From JAMXLO01 sp964427005 (GTDB lineage: Bacteria > Pseudomonadota > Alphaproteobacteria > Acetobacterales > Acetobacteraceae), in the NCBI GenBank assembly GCA_964427005.1, contig CAYRTL010000012.1:1-64000 (forward strand): DNA of 64,000 nt, given 5' to 3'. Position 1 is the first letter of the stretch. Each line of letters opens with the position of its first letter. The position numbers were made by a program, and so were the translations under genes. Shown one piece after another: positions 1-6,855 of the stretch. The notes under the pieces were generated by a model that saw only the letters and a list, made by a program, of their open reading frames with translations, did not search any database and was not told where the DNA came from.

Positions 1-837
1 GGCATCGTCTCGCGCGGCGGCTCGATCATGGCGCGCTGGTGCCTCGCGCATCACAAGGAGAGCTTCCTCTACGAGCACTTCGACGAAATCTGCGACATCA
101 TGCGCAAATACGACGTGTCGTTCTCGCTGGGCGATGGGCTGCGTCCCGGTTCGCAGGCGGACGCCAACGACGCGGCACAGTTCGCCGAACTGGAGACACT
201 GGGTGAGCTGACCAAGATTGCCTGGGACAAAGGCTGCCAGGTGATGATCGAAGGCCCCGGCCACGTTCCAATGCACAAGATCAAGGTCAACATGGACAAG
301 CAGCTTCGCGAGTGTGGCGAAGCGCCGTTCTACACGCTTGGCCCGCTCACCACGGATGTCGCCCCCGGCTATGACCACATCACCAGCGCAATCGGTGCGG
401 CGATGATCGGCTGGTTCGGCACCGCAATGCTTTGCTACGTCACGCCAAAGGAGCATCTCGGGCTGCCGAACCGCGACGATGTGAAGACGGGCGTGATCAC
501 GTATCGCATCGCGGCTCACGCGGCGGATCTTGCGAAAGGTCATCCCAGCGCGAAGCTGCGCGACGATGCGATCAGCCGAGCGCGATTCGAGTTCCGCTGG
601 CAGGATCAGTTCAACCTGTCGCTCGATCCCGATACGGCGCGCCACTTCCACGACGAGACTTTGCCGAAGGAAGCCCACAAGGTCGCGCATTTCTGCTCGA
701 TGTGCGGGCCAAAGTTCTGCTCGATGAAGATCACCCAGGACTTGCGTCAGGACGCGGAGCGCATGGCTGGGCTGGAGCAGAAGAGCAAGGAGTTCGTCGA
801 AAAGGGCAAGGAACTCTACCTGCCCGCGGCCGAATAA
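1..837 (+). CDS. thiC: Phosphomethylpyrimidine synthase ThiC, C-terminal part (5' end outside the window)
   Basis: ThiC is the radical-SAM enzyme that rearranges aminoimidazole ribotide into hydroxymethylpyrimidine phosphate for thiamine synthesis in the cytosol. The reading frame is open from base 1 and shows 278 codons. The start of the visible part reads GIVSRGGSIMARW, a block inside the ThiC barrel, so the first half of the gene lies to the left. The 4Fe-4S ligands of the family are present near the C terminus as CSMCGPKFC. The conserved EGPGHVPMHKI and GPLTTDVAPGYDHI blocks are intact. The frame ends in TAA at 835-837, followed by a hairpin. Any TPP riboswitch would be upstream and is not visible here. 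Confidence 0.97.
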   Translation, partial: GIVSRGGSIMARWCLAHHKESFLYEHFDEICDIMRKYDVSFSLGDGLRPGSQADANDAAQFAELETLGELTKIAWDKGCQVMIEGPGHVPMHKIKVNMDKQLRECGEAPFYTLGPLTTDVAPGYDHITSAIGAAMIGWFGTAMLCYVTPKEHLGLPNRDDVKTGVITYRIAAHAADLAKGHPSAKLRDDAISRARFEFRWQDQFNLSLDPDTARHFHDETLPKEAHKVAHFCSMCGPKFCSMKITQDLRQDAERMAGLEQKSKEFVEKGKELYLPAAE

Positions 838-846
838 CCTAAAAGG

Positions 847-880
847 CGAAGGCACGAACTGAGCCGGTGTCGTGCCTTCG
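847..880. terminator. Inverted repeat after thiC, probable terminator
   Basis: Two perfect 11-base arms (847-857 and 870-880, CGAAGGCACGA and its complement) are separated by 12 bases, ten bases after the thiC stop codon. The right arm runs on into TGTCTTTGTGGTGAA. The motif resembles the dispersed 'AAAGACACGAAGGCAC' style of intergenic repeat found in many bacterial genomes. Termination is inferred from position; there is no long T-run. Confidence 0.5.
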
Positions 881-937
881 TGTCTTTGTGGTGAAGCATT
901 CTTGCACCGGAGAGCCACCGCGCCCACACTGCTGCGC

Positions 938-1765
938 ATGATCGACCCGCGCGCCGCATTGGATGCGATCGGCCTGCTGCCGGACACCGAAATCGATATC
1001 GGTGATGCGGCGCTGCAGCTCGCACGCGTCGATGCGCCGAACGCCGACTGGCAGGCTGCACGCGAGCATCTGTCCGGTCTGGCACGCGATGCGGTGGAAC
1101 TCGCCAATGCCATCGAGACGAATGATTTGTCGATGCGGGCAGAGGCTCTCGCTGGCCTGATCGCTGGCCGCTATGCATTCACCGGCGACGTCGAGACCTA
1201 TGACGATCCTGCCAATGCCAATCTGATTCGCGTCATTGAGCGCCGGAAAGGCCTGCCTGTAGCGCTGGGCATCATCTGGCTGCACGCCGCCCGTGCCGCT
1301 GGATGGGGCGCGCACGGAGTCGATTTTCCCGCGCATTTCCTCGTTGCTTTGGAAGGCAAGAGCGTCCAGGCGGTGATCGACGTTTTTGGCGGCGGTGTGA
1401 CCCTGGATGCGCGAGACCTGCGCGTGCTGCTGAAGCGCGTCGAAGGCGAGCAGGCGGAGTTGCGGCCTGGGCTCTTGCGGCCAATGAATGCACGCCGCGT
1501 GCTGCTGCGGCTCCAGAATAATATCATGACGCGGCGTCTGCAGGCTGGCGATCTGGCTAGCGCATTGATCTGCACCGAAGACATGCTGCGGATTGCCCCC
1601 GACCATGCGGATCTCTGGCGGCAGGCAGCCGTGATGAACCAGCGTCTCGACCGTGTCGGCGCCGCACTGCGCTGCTTTGAGCGGTTCCTCGTGCTGGTGC
1701 CGGAGGGCACTGCCGCCGCGCGCGTCCGTGGTGTCATGGACGACTTGCGAACGCGGCTGAATTAG
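938..1765 (+). CDS. SirB1 family transglutaminase-like/TPR protein
   Basis: A 275-residue protein of the SirB1/YchA family, which combines a degenerate transglutaminase-like N-terminal domain with C-terminal tetratricopeptide helices. The signature segment NANLIRVIERRKGLPVALG lies around residue 90, followed by GVDFPAHFLVAL. The last 90 residues (ALICTEDMLRIAPDHADLWRQ onward) look like two TPR repeats. I start it at ATG 938 because the 22 upstream in-frame codons overlap the repeat after thiC and have no family similarity. The cellular role of the family is not established. It follows thiC on the same strand but behind a probable terminator, so it is likely transcribed separately. Confidence 0.85.
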   Translation: MIDPRAALDAIGLLPDTEIDIGDAALQLARVDAPNADWQAAREHLSGLARDAVELANAIETNDLSMRAEALAGLIAGRYAFTGDVETYDDPANANLIRVIERRKGLPVALGIIWLHAARAAGWGAHGVDFPAHFLVALEGKSVQAVIDVFGGGVTLDARDLRVLLKRVEGEQAELRPGLLRPMNARRVLLRLQNNIMTRRLQAGDLASALICTEDMLRIAPDHADLWRQAAVMNQRLDRVGAALRCFERFLVLVPEGTAAARVRGVMDDLRTRLN

Positions 1766-1854
1766 CAACCAGGGGTATTCGACAGCGATAGTTTTCTCTC
1801 GGCGTGGCCGCCAAATCCTGCCATTCTGGTCCTGACGCTCGGGAAACGTTAATT

Positions 1855-2553
1855 ATGGCAGGCACCACGCTCAGCGGCGGTTACACCACTCTTGTTTCAC
1901 TAACCGATCCGGCCGCCAACCCTGTGCTTGTCACTGGCAGCCTGAGCGATGCGCTTTATGGTTCTGCGCCGACTGCCTGGACAATCACCAACGCAGGCAC
2001 GATTGAAAGCGGAACTCGGCTTTGCCGGTGGAGGCTTCGCGCTTGCTCTAGCTGCCGGCGCTCACGTGCTCCGGTGGTGGATGCGGCATGGCGCCGATTG
2101 CTGGAGCGTTCCGGACCGCGGCCGGGGATCCCGCTGACGGATGATCCTGACCTGTGTCTGCTGGTTGACGGTCGACGCATAGATCCGATGCGAATCGCCG
2201 GCAGCAGCCGTGTATTCCGACTGTCTGGCCCGGTCGATTCTGTACGGATCATGTCACGCGCCGCGTCACCACAGGAGATCGGCCTTGCGCGCAATTCTCG
2301 GCTTCTCGGGGTCGCGGTACGACGGGTTGTGGCTGTGTGCGGCAATGGTCTGCGATCCATAGAAGCGAGCGACGAAGCCCTCAGCGCGGGCTGTCATGAC
2401 TTCGAACCGAATATCGGTCTGCGCTGGACCAACGGAAACGCACTTCTGCCGCAGCATTTGTTTACCGGTTGGTCAGGAAGCTCTGATCTGACTCTGGATG
2501 TCGGCGGTACCGGGCAATATCTGGACGAAGGCGAGGAGTACCTCGCCGCTTAG
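1855..2553 (+). pseudogene. Chimeric remnant: adhesin-like N terminus joined to the C-terminal domain of a Hint-type protein
   Basis: The frame is open for 232 codons but seems built from two unrelated pieces. Residues 1-53 (MAGTTLSGGYTTLVSLTDPA...ITNAGTIESG) resemble the start of large beta-strand repeat adhesins of Acetobacteraceae, which normally continue for many hundreds of residues. From about residue 57 the sequence switches to Arg/Cys-rich text and then to a segment (PLTDDPDLCLLVDGRRIDPM, RLLGVAVRRV, LRWTNGNALLP) like the domain that follows the Hint module in secreted Hint proteins of the same group. The Hint module itself is missing. This looks like an internal deletion or recombination that happened to keep a frame. 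It could still be expressed as a small protein. Family assignments are from memory of conserved blocks. Confidence 0.5.
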
Positions 2554-2570
2554 GTCGAGGCGCTGCAGCC

Positions 2571-3713
2571 ATGGGAGAAATCTTTCGCCGCGAAACGGCG
2601 AAGCATCCTGAACCGTTCACCGGCGAACGGCTGACCACCGCCGTCGGTGGCCAGGTGCAGATCGAGCACTACCATCGCTACCTGTTGGCGCGTTCCCGCG
2701 TTGCCGGCCTTGATGTACTCGATGTGGCAAGTGGCGAAGGCTACGGTTCCGCGCTCCTCGCGCAGGTCGCCCGCTTTGTGGTCGGTATCGAGTATTCCGG
2801 ACCGACTGCACGCGCCGCCGCCACCAATTTTCCGCGGAGCAATCTCTGCTTCGTGCAGGGGGACGCTCGCCGGCTGCCGCTCGCGGATCGCAGCATCGAT
2901 ACTGTCGTCTCGTTTGAAACCATCGAGCATTTCGACCGCCAGGCCGACTTCCTGCGCGAAATCCAGCGCGTTCTCCGTCCGGAAGGAAGTCTCATCGTCA
3001 GCACACCCGATCGCGATACCTACTCCCCTGCCGGATCGCCGGCAAATCCGTTTCATGTGCAGGAATTGAGTCGGCAGGAATTTGTTGCCCTCCTGCGAGA
3101 CCATTTCCGCTACGTCCAGGTTGTGCAGCAGCGTGCGCTGATCGGTTCCGCGGCGCTGGGCGACGCAGGTTGCTCCGAGCCGCCGCTTGTATTCGATCGG
3201 CGCGGCGAAACGCACTTCGAAGCGTGCATGGGACTTCCGCGTGCGCCCTACCTGATCGCGGTGGCGTCAAACAGCGAGCCTCAACCATTGCCGCCCAGCC
3301 TTTATATTGATCGCAGCGATCTGGACACAGAAACACTGCAGCGCATGGCGCTCGCCGCTCAATTGCAGCAGGCCCGAGCCGAATTGACGCAAGCCATCCA
3401 ATCCGCCGAACAGTCAAATCTGGCGGCCGAACAAGCCTGCCGACAGGCAGAACAGGCGACGCGGCGCGCCGATCGGGCCGTGCAGGAAGCAGAGCAGACG
3501 AAGCAACGCGCCGAACAGGCAACACTACAGGCAACACTAGAAGGCGAGCTGGCAAACCAGCGTGCCCATGAAGCGACGCAACGCGCCGATCTGGCGGAAG
3601 CCCGGATCGCAATACTGCAACGCCAGCACGACGTCTTGCGCGGTTCGCTGCGGACATTTCTCCGCGGCTACCTGCCGTTGCTGCGCAGATATCTCTTCGG
3701 TCAGCGGCCGTAG
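2571..3713 (+). CDS. Class I SAM-dependent methyltransferase with C-terminal coiled coil
   Basis: A 380-residue protein. Residues 1-220 form a Rossmann methyltransferase of the Methyltransf_11/UbiE type: motif I is VLDVASGEGYGSALLA (about 48-63), the acidic end of strand 2 is VVGIEYS, and motif IV is VVSFETIEHF. Residues about 255-345 are a long Ala/Glu/Gln-rich heptad region with repeated AEQAxxR units, predicted as a coiled coil. The end is basic (RTFLRGYLPLLRRYLFGQRP). Such layouts occur in surface-polysaccharide and glycan-modifying clusters, and a glycosyltransferase and a prenyl transferase follow on the opposite strand. The substrate cannot be told. The 3' end overlaps the convergent prenyl transferase gene by 13 bases. 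Confidence 0.85.
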   Translation: MGEIFRRETAKHPEPFTGERLTTAVGGQVQIEHYHRYLLARSRVAGLDVLDVASGEGYGSALLAQVARFVVGIEYSGPTARAAATNFPRSNLCFVQGDARRLPLADRSIDTVVSFETIEHFDRQADFLREIQRVLRPEGSLIVSTPDRDTYSPAGSPANPFHVQELSRQEFVALLRDHFRYVQVVQQRALIGSAALGDAGCSEPPLVFDRRGETHFEACMGLPRAPYLIAVASNSEPQPLPPSLYIDRSDLDTETLQRMALAAQLQQARAELTQAIQSAEQSNLAAEQACRQAEQATRRADRAVQEAEQTKQRAEQATLQATLEGELANQRAHEATQRADLAEARIAILQRQHDVLRGSLRTFLRGYLPLLRRYLFGQRP

Positions 3714-4573
3714 CGACGCTTGCGCTGCTGGAATGCACGCACCGCGCGCAGGAAGTCGATTTTTCGAAATGCCGGCCACAGCACGTCGGAGAAGTAGAAT
3801 TCGCTGTATGCGCTCTGCCACAGAAGGAAGCCCGAGAGGCGCAGTTCGCCGCTGGTCCGGATGATCAGGTCCGGCTCGGGGGCATCTGCCAGGTAAAGAT
3901 GGCGTCCAATCTTCTCCGGGCACACATCGGCGATGATTGCCGGCAAATCGGCGCCGTCTTGCATCGCTTCGACCAGCATCTCGCGCACGGCATCGGCGAT
4001 CTCCTCGCGACCGCCATAGGCGACCGCAATGGAAAGCAGCATTGCATCGTAGTCACGTGTCGCCGCCTCGGCTGCGCGTATCGCCTCAATCGTTCTGTCC
4101 GGCAGCAGATCGAGCCGCCCGATCGCCTGGACGCGGACGCGCCGTTGATGAATCTGCGGGTCGCTGACCAGCGTGCGCAGCTTGGCCTCCAGCGCGCCCA
4201 GTATGCCGGCAACCTCCTGCGGCTGGCGCGCCAGATTGTCGGTGGAGCAAACCCACAGCGTCACTGCAGGAATCGACAATTCACCGCACCAGTCGAGCAA
4301 ATCGTCGAGTTTCTGCGCCCCATGCGCATAGACCTTCATGGGATCGACCATGCCGGACAGACGTCCGAATCGGCGATTGCCATCGATAATAATCCCGACA
4401 TGGCGCGGCGGTGGCCGCTGCAGCACCTGCCGCAGCAAACGTCGGCCGTAGAGGGCGTAGACCGGTTGCTTCAGGCATTCGATTGACGCTCGGCGCCACC
4501 GCGCCAGCCGGCCCCCCCACAACGGAGCCGATTGATCGGTTCGTGCAAGGGGCGCCGTGAGGCCGTTCAGCAA
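3701..4573 (-). CDS. UppS-family cis-prenyl diphosphate synthase (isoprenyl transferase)
   Basis: A 290-residue member of the undecaprenyl-diphosphate synthase family, which condenses isopentenyl diphosphate in cis. The diphosphate-binding motif reads HVGIIIDGNRRFGR; the canonical bacterial form has DGNGRWA, so the Gly after Asn is Arg here. The C-terminal block LIIRTSGELRLSGFLLWQSAYSEFYF and the FLRAVRAFQQRKRRYG tail are typical. The longest frame begins with TTG at 4573, which overlaps the last codons of the upstream glycosyltransferase and suggests coupling. A second TTG about 17 codons in is possible. The gene is not in the usual frr-uppS-cdsA setting. It may be a second copy serving a specific lipid carrier, but that is inference. 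Confidence 0.85.
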   Translation of the reverse strand: MLNGLTAPLARTDQSAPLWGGRLARWRRASIECLKQPVYALYGRRLLRQVLQRPPPRHVGIIIDGNRRFGRLSGMVDPMKVYAHGAQKLDDLLDWCGELSIPAVTLWVCSTDNLARQPQEVAGILGALEAKLRTLVSDPQIHQRRVRVQAIGRLDLLPDRTIEAIRAAEAATRDYDAMLLSIAVAYGGREEIADAVREMLVEAMQDGADLPAIIADVCPEKIGRHLYLADAPEPDLIIRTSGELRLSGFLLWQSAYSEFYFSDVLWPAFRKIDFLRAVRAFQQRKRRYGR

Positions 4574-5448
4574 CGCGCCCGCCTCATCAGTCGGCCGAGC
4601 CGCTTTCCCGGCTGCATGCCGGTCGGAATTCCGAGGCGACTTTCCAGTTCATCGTAAGCGCGTTCCAGCTCCGAGCAGCGCGCCTGAAATGCCGCTGCCC
4701 CATTATGCCCCCGCTGTGCCTCCCATGCCTTTATCCGGTCAACCATGTCGTAGATTGCACGCAACAAAGCTACCGCGGCCGGATAATCATTGCGGTCACT
4801 GTGATGGCTGCGCGCCAGCCAGTGGTCAATGCGTTGGTGGGCGAAGTCGATCATGTCCGCCCCTTCGGGTTCGGCGCTGACACGCGCCGGCCTCGATGTA
4901 TAGCGATTGGTGCGTTCTATCCACTGTTTCGTGTCAACGTGTGAAAGGTGCTCAATACAAATTTGTGATAGCGCCGGAACGTGCTCGACCTGATCCGTTC
5001 TAAGTTCGATGCCGCCGTGGACCACGGGACCGAACACGACGGCACCTTTGCGAAAGAACCTCACCTGGTGCTCCGGCCAGTAATACGCACTGGGATCGAA
5101 CGAGCCGAGTATCCAGTGCCGGCGAGGCAAAGCGACCGCCAACGGAGCGTCAGGTACGCGAGGCGCACGCAAATATTCGATCGCTTCCGGGGTCAGCATC
5201 TCGTCATCGTCCAGGAAGGCGATCCATTCGTGCCGGCATTGATCCAGCGCGAAGTTGCGCGTTTCCTCGACTGTCGGCGTCCACGGTACGGTGATGACGC
5301 GGTCGGCATAGCGCCTGGCGATGCGCGGCGTGTCGTCGGTTGACGTTTTATCAATCACGATCAGCTCGTCCACGAAGCGGATCGAGCGCAGGCAGGTCCG
5401 CAACAGCTCAGCCCGGTTGTAGGCGATGACAAAACCGCTGATCGGCAT
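4567..5448 (-). CDS. Family 2 glycosyltransferase (WaaE/KdtX-like)
   Basis: A 293-residue cytosolic glycosyltransferase with an N-terminal GT-A fold. It starts MPISGFVIAYNRAELL and shows the nucleotide-sugar loop ELIVIDKTSTDDT and the metal-binding LDDDEML around residue 78. The order of motifs matches the WaaE/KdtX branch that adds a hexose to the lipopolysaccharide inner core, but donor and acceptor cannot be read from sequence. The C-terminal 60 residues are helical and charged. It overlaps the prenyl transferase gene by 7 bases in a TTGCTGA junction, so the two are probably translated together. tRNA-Pro and a terminator lie upstream on the same strand. Confidence 0.85.
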   Translation of the reverse strand: MPISGFVIAYNRAELLRTCLRSIRFVDELIVIDKTSTDDTPRIARRYADRVITVPWTPTVEETRNFALDQCRHEWIAFLDDDEMLTPEAIEYLRAPRVPDAPLAVALPRRHWILGSFDPSAYYWPEHQVRFFRKGAVVFGPVVHGGIELRTDQVEHVPALSQICIEHLSHVDTKQWIERTNRYTSRPARVSAEPEGADMIDFAHQRIDHWLARSHHSDRNDYPAAVALLRAIYDMVDRIKAWEAQRGHNGAAAFQARCSELERAYDELESRLGIPTGMQPGKRLGRLMRRARC

Positions 5449-5459
5449 GGGTTACAGCC

Positions 5460-5492
5460 AAAAAGATGTGGGTCCCTGCATTTCGCGGGGAC
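5460..5492 (-). terminator. Rho-independent terminator downstream of tRNA-Pro
   Basis: Read on the minus strand, GTCCC and GGGAC arms (5472-5476 and 5488-5492) enclose an 11-base loop and are followed within ten bases by a run of five T (5464-5460). It sits between the tRNA and the glycosyltransferase start at 5448. A second stem, GAGTTTCT/AGAAACTC (5497-5504 and 5524-5531), lies between it and the tRNA and may help end or process the tRNA transcript. Confidence 0.6.
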
Positions 5493-5535
5493 ACCAGAGT
5501 TTCTAAGCTCGCTTTGCTCGCCCAGAAACTCCAGG

Positions 5536-5612
5536 TGGTCGGAGTGAGAGGATTCGAACCTCCGGCCCCTGCGTCCCGAACACAGTGCTCTACCAGGCTG
5601 AGCTACACTCCG
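5536..5612 (-). tRNA. tRNA-Pro (anticodon CGG)
   Basis: The 77-base minus-strand sequence folds as a tRNA. The acceptor arms CGGAGTG and CACTCCG pair perfectly, the D-arm contains AGCTCAGCCTGGTAGAGC, the anticodon arm has stem CTGTG/CGCAG around the loop TTCGGGA, and the T-arm reads GGAGGTTCGAATCCTC with one unpaired end. The central loop triplet is CGG, so it decodes CCG proline codons. The CCA end is encoded (5538-5536) after an A discriminator base. The variable region is short (GGGCC). Confidence 0.95.
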
Positions 5613-5660
5613 GCCAAGGCGGCGCATATAGCTCTGGCCGTGGCCCCCGGCAAGCCAGCG

Positions 5661-6242
5661 TTACAGGCGCCCGGCCTGTGCCGGCTCAGCAGGCTGCAGG
5701 GTTGCGAGGCGTTCCAGCACGGCAGGAACGCCATCCAGCACCTCGAACAGCCGCCGCTCCTCACCATGAACGAAACCAGCCGCTGAGGCGGCCTCGATGG
5801 TTGCCAGAAACGGTCTTGCCGAACCGGCCACATCGCAGATCAGCACCGGCTTGTCGTGCAGTCGCAACTGACGCCAGGTGATGATCTCAATCGTCTCATC
5901 GAGCGTGCCCAGGCCGCCAGGCATCGAGACGAACGCATCCGCGGCGGCGAACATGCGCTGCTTGCGGCTGTGCATTGAGTCGGTGACGATCAGCTCCGTG
6001 ATCCCCTGATGTGCCACCTCGCGACGCATCAGGAATTCCGGAATGACACCGATGACCTGGCCGGCGGCGGCCAACACCGCATCGGCCATGACGCCCATCA
6101 ACCCGACACGTCCGCCACCATAGACGAGGCGCATTCCGGCCTCCGCCAAGCCGCGCCCAAGCGCGCGCGCGGCCGCAGCGTACACAGGATCGTTGCCGGT
6201 TCGCGAGCCACAGAAAACGGCAACAGCATGAATATGTTTCAT
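5661..6242 (-). CDS. LOG family (TIGR00730) Rossmann-fold protein
   Basis: A 193-residue protein with the LOG-family signature PGGLGTLDE (around residue 105) and the preceding SMHSRKQRMF block, which holds the conserved Arg/Lys pair. Family members with these motifs hydrolyse nucleoside 5'-monophosphates, in some cases cytokinin-like N6-modified AMP, releasing the base and ribose phosphate. I start at ATG 6242 (MKHIHAVAVFCGSRTG). The upstream in-frame extension is Pro/Arg-rich shadow coding that runs antisense into the cytochrome gene. The start region is divergent from the cytochrome gene and leaves 119 bases for both promoters. Confidence 0.88.
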   Translation of the reverse strand: MKHIHAVAVFCGSRTGNDPVYAAAARALGRGLAEAGMRLVYGGGRVGLMGVMADAVLAAAGQVIGVIPEFLMRREVAHQGITELIVTDSMHSRKQRMFAAADAFVSMPGGLGTLDETIEIITWRQLRLHDKPVLICDVAGSARPFLATIEAASAAGFVHGEERRLFEVLDGVPAVLERLATLQPAEPAQAGRL

Positions 6243-6361
6243 CGGCTGGATGTGGCGGGCGTCACCGGCTTTTGCCATCGCTTTCATTCCCCAGCCGGGA
6301 ATTTTGATGATTCCGGGGCGTCTGGTCATTGCAGGTACTGAGACGAAAGCGGGGGTCGGGA

Positions 6362-6799
6362 ATGACAAGAAAGCTTGCAATGGTGGCTGTTCTGGCTTTG
6401 GTCGCGGCGGGAGCGGCCCGGGCCGATGGGGTGGACGTAATCGAGACTCGTCAGGCTGGGCAGGACCTCGTGGCCGGAACGTTCGCCGGGATTCGTGCAG
6501 TGGTCGCTGCCAAGGGCGATGTGAAGACACTGGAAAACCCCGCGAAGGCGGTGGCGCGTTGGGCCAGGCAGTTCCCATCGCTGTTTCCGCCGGGGAGCGA
6601 CAAGGGCCACGATACGAAGGCACTGCCGGCGATCTGGTCGGATTTTGCCGGCTTCCAGAAGGCCGCCGCTGAGGAGGCGGAGGCCGCGACGAAGCTGGCT
6701 GAACTGGCCAAGGCCGGCGATGTGGACGGCGTGACGGCGCAGGTGAAGGTCCTCGGCGATGCCTGCGGGACGTGCCACCGGACCTACCGGGCCAGGTAG
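6362..6799 (+). CDS. Cytochrome c' family protein (periplasmic, single haem)
   Basis: A 145-residue exported protein. Residues 1-22 form a signal peptide (basic MTRK, then a hydrophobic AMVAVLALVAAGAARA stretch). The mature part is a four-helix cytochrome c'/c556-type domain in which the haem motif CGTCH comes at the very end (C135, C138, H139), as expected for this class. Conserved Trp/Phe-rich helix segments (WARQFPSLFPPGS, IWSDFAGFQKAA) support this. Family members act in electron transfer or nitric-oxide binding; which applies here is unknown. The start at 6362 was chosen for its signal peptide. The gene stands alone, closed off by a GC-rich hairpin that spans both convergent stop codons. 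Confidence 0.88.
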   Translation: MTRKLAMVAVLALVAAGAARADGVDVIETRQAGQDLVAGTFAGIRAVVAAKGDVKTLENPAKAVARWARQFPSLFPPGSDKGHDTKALPAIWSDFAGFQKAAAEEAEAATKLAELAKAGDVDGVTAQVKVLGDACGTCHRTYRAR

Positions 6800-6855
6800 G
6801 CCGCCCCCCTCCCCACCCCTCCCCCGCTGCACGGGAGAGGGGCGGGGGTGGCCTA
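6797..6855. terminator. GC-rich inverted repeat between convergent genes
   Basis: The 53-base gap between two convergent genes is almost entirely an imperfect palindrome. The left arm is rich in CCCC(T), the centre reads CGCTGCACG, and the right arm is rich in GGGG(A). The arms end in TAGGCC (6797-6802) and GGCCTA (6850-6855), so each outer end is the stop codon of one gene. It probably works as a bidirectional terminator. The CCCCTCCCC...GGGAGAGG pattern is a common dispersed repeat in related genomes. Confidence 0.6.

Noticed and set aside
3360..3620. Repeated AEQA-type units, possible tandem DNA repeat
   Set aside because: The DNA is not a regular tandem repeat; the pattern is a coiled-coil heptad at protein level within the methyltransferase.
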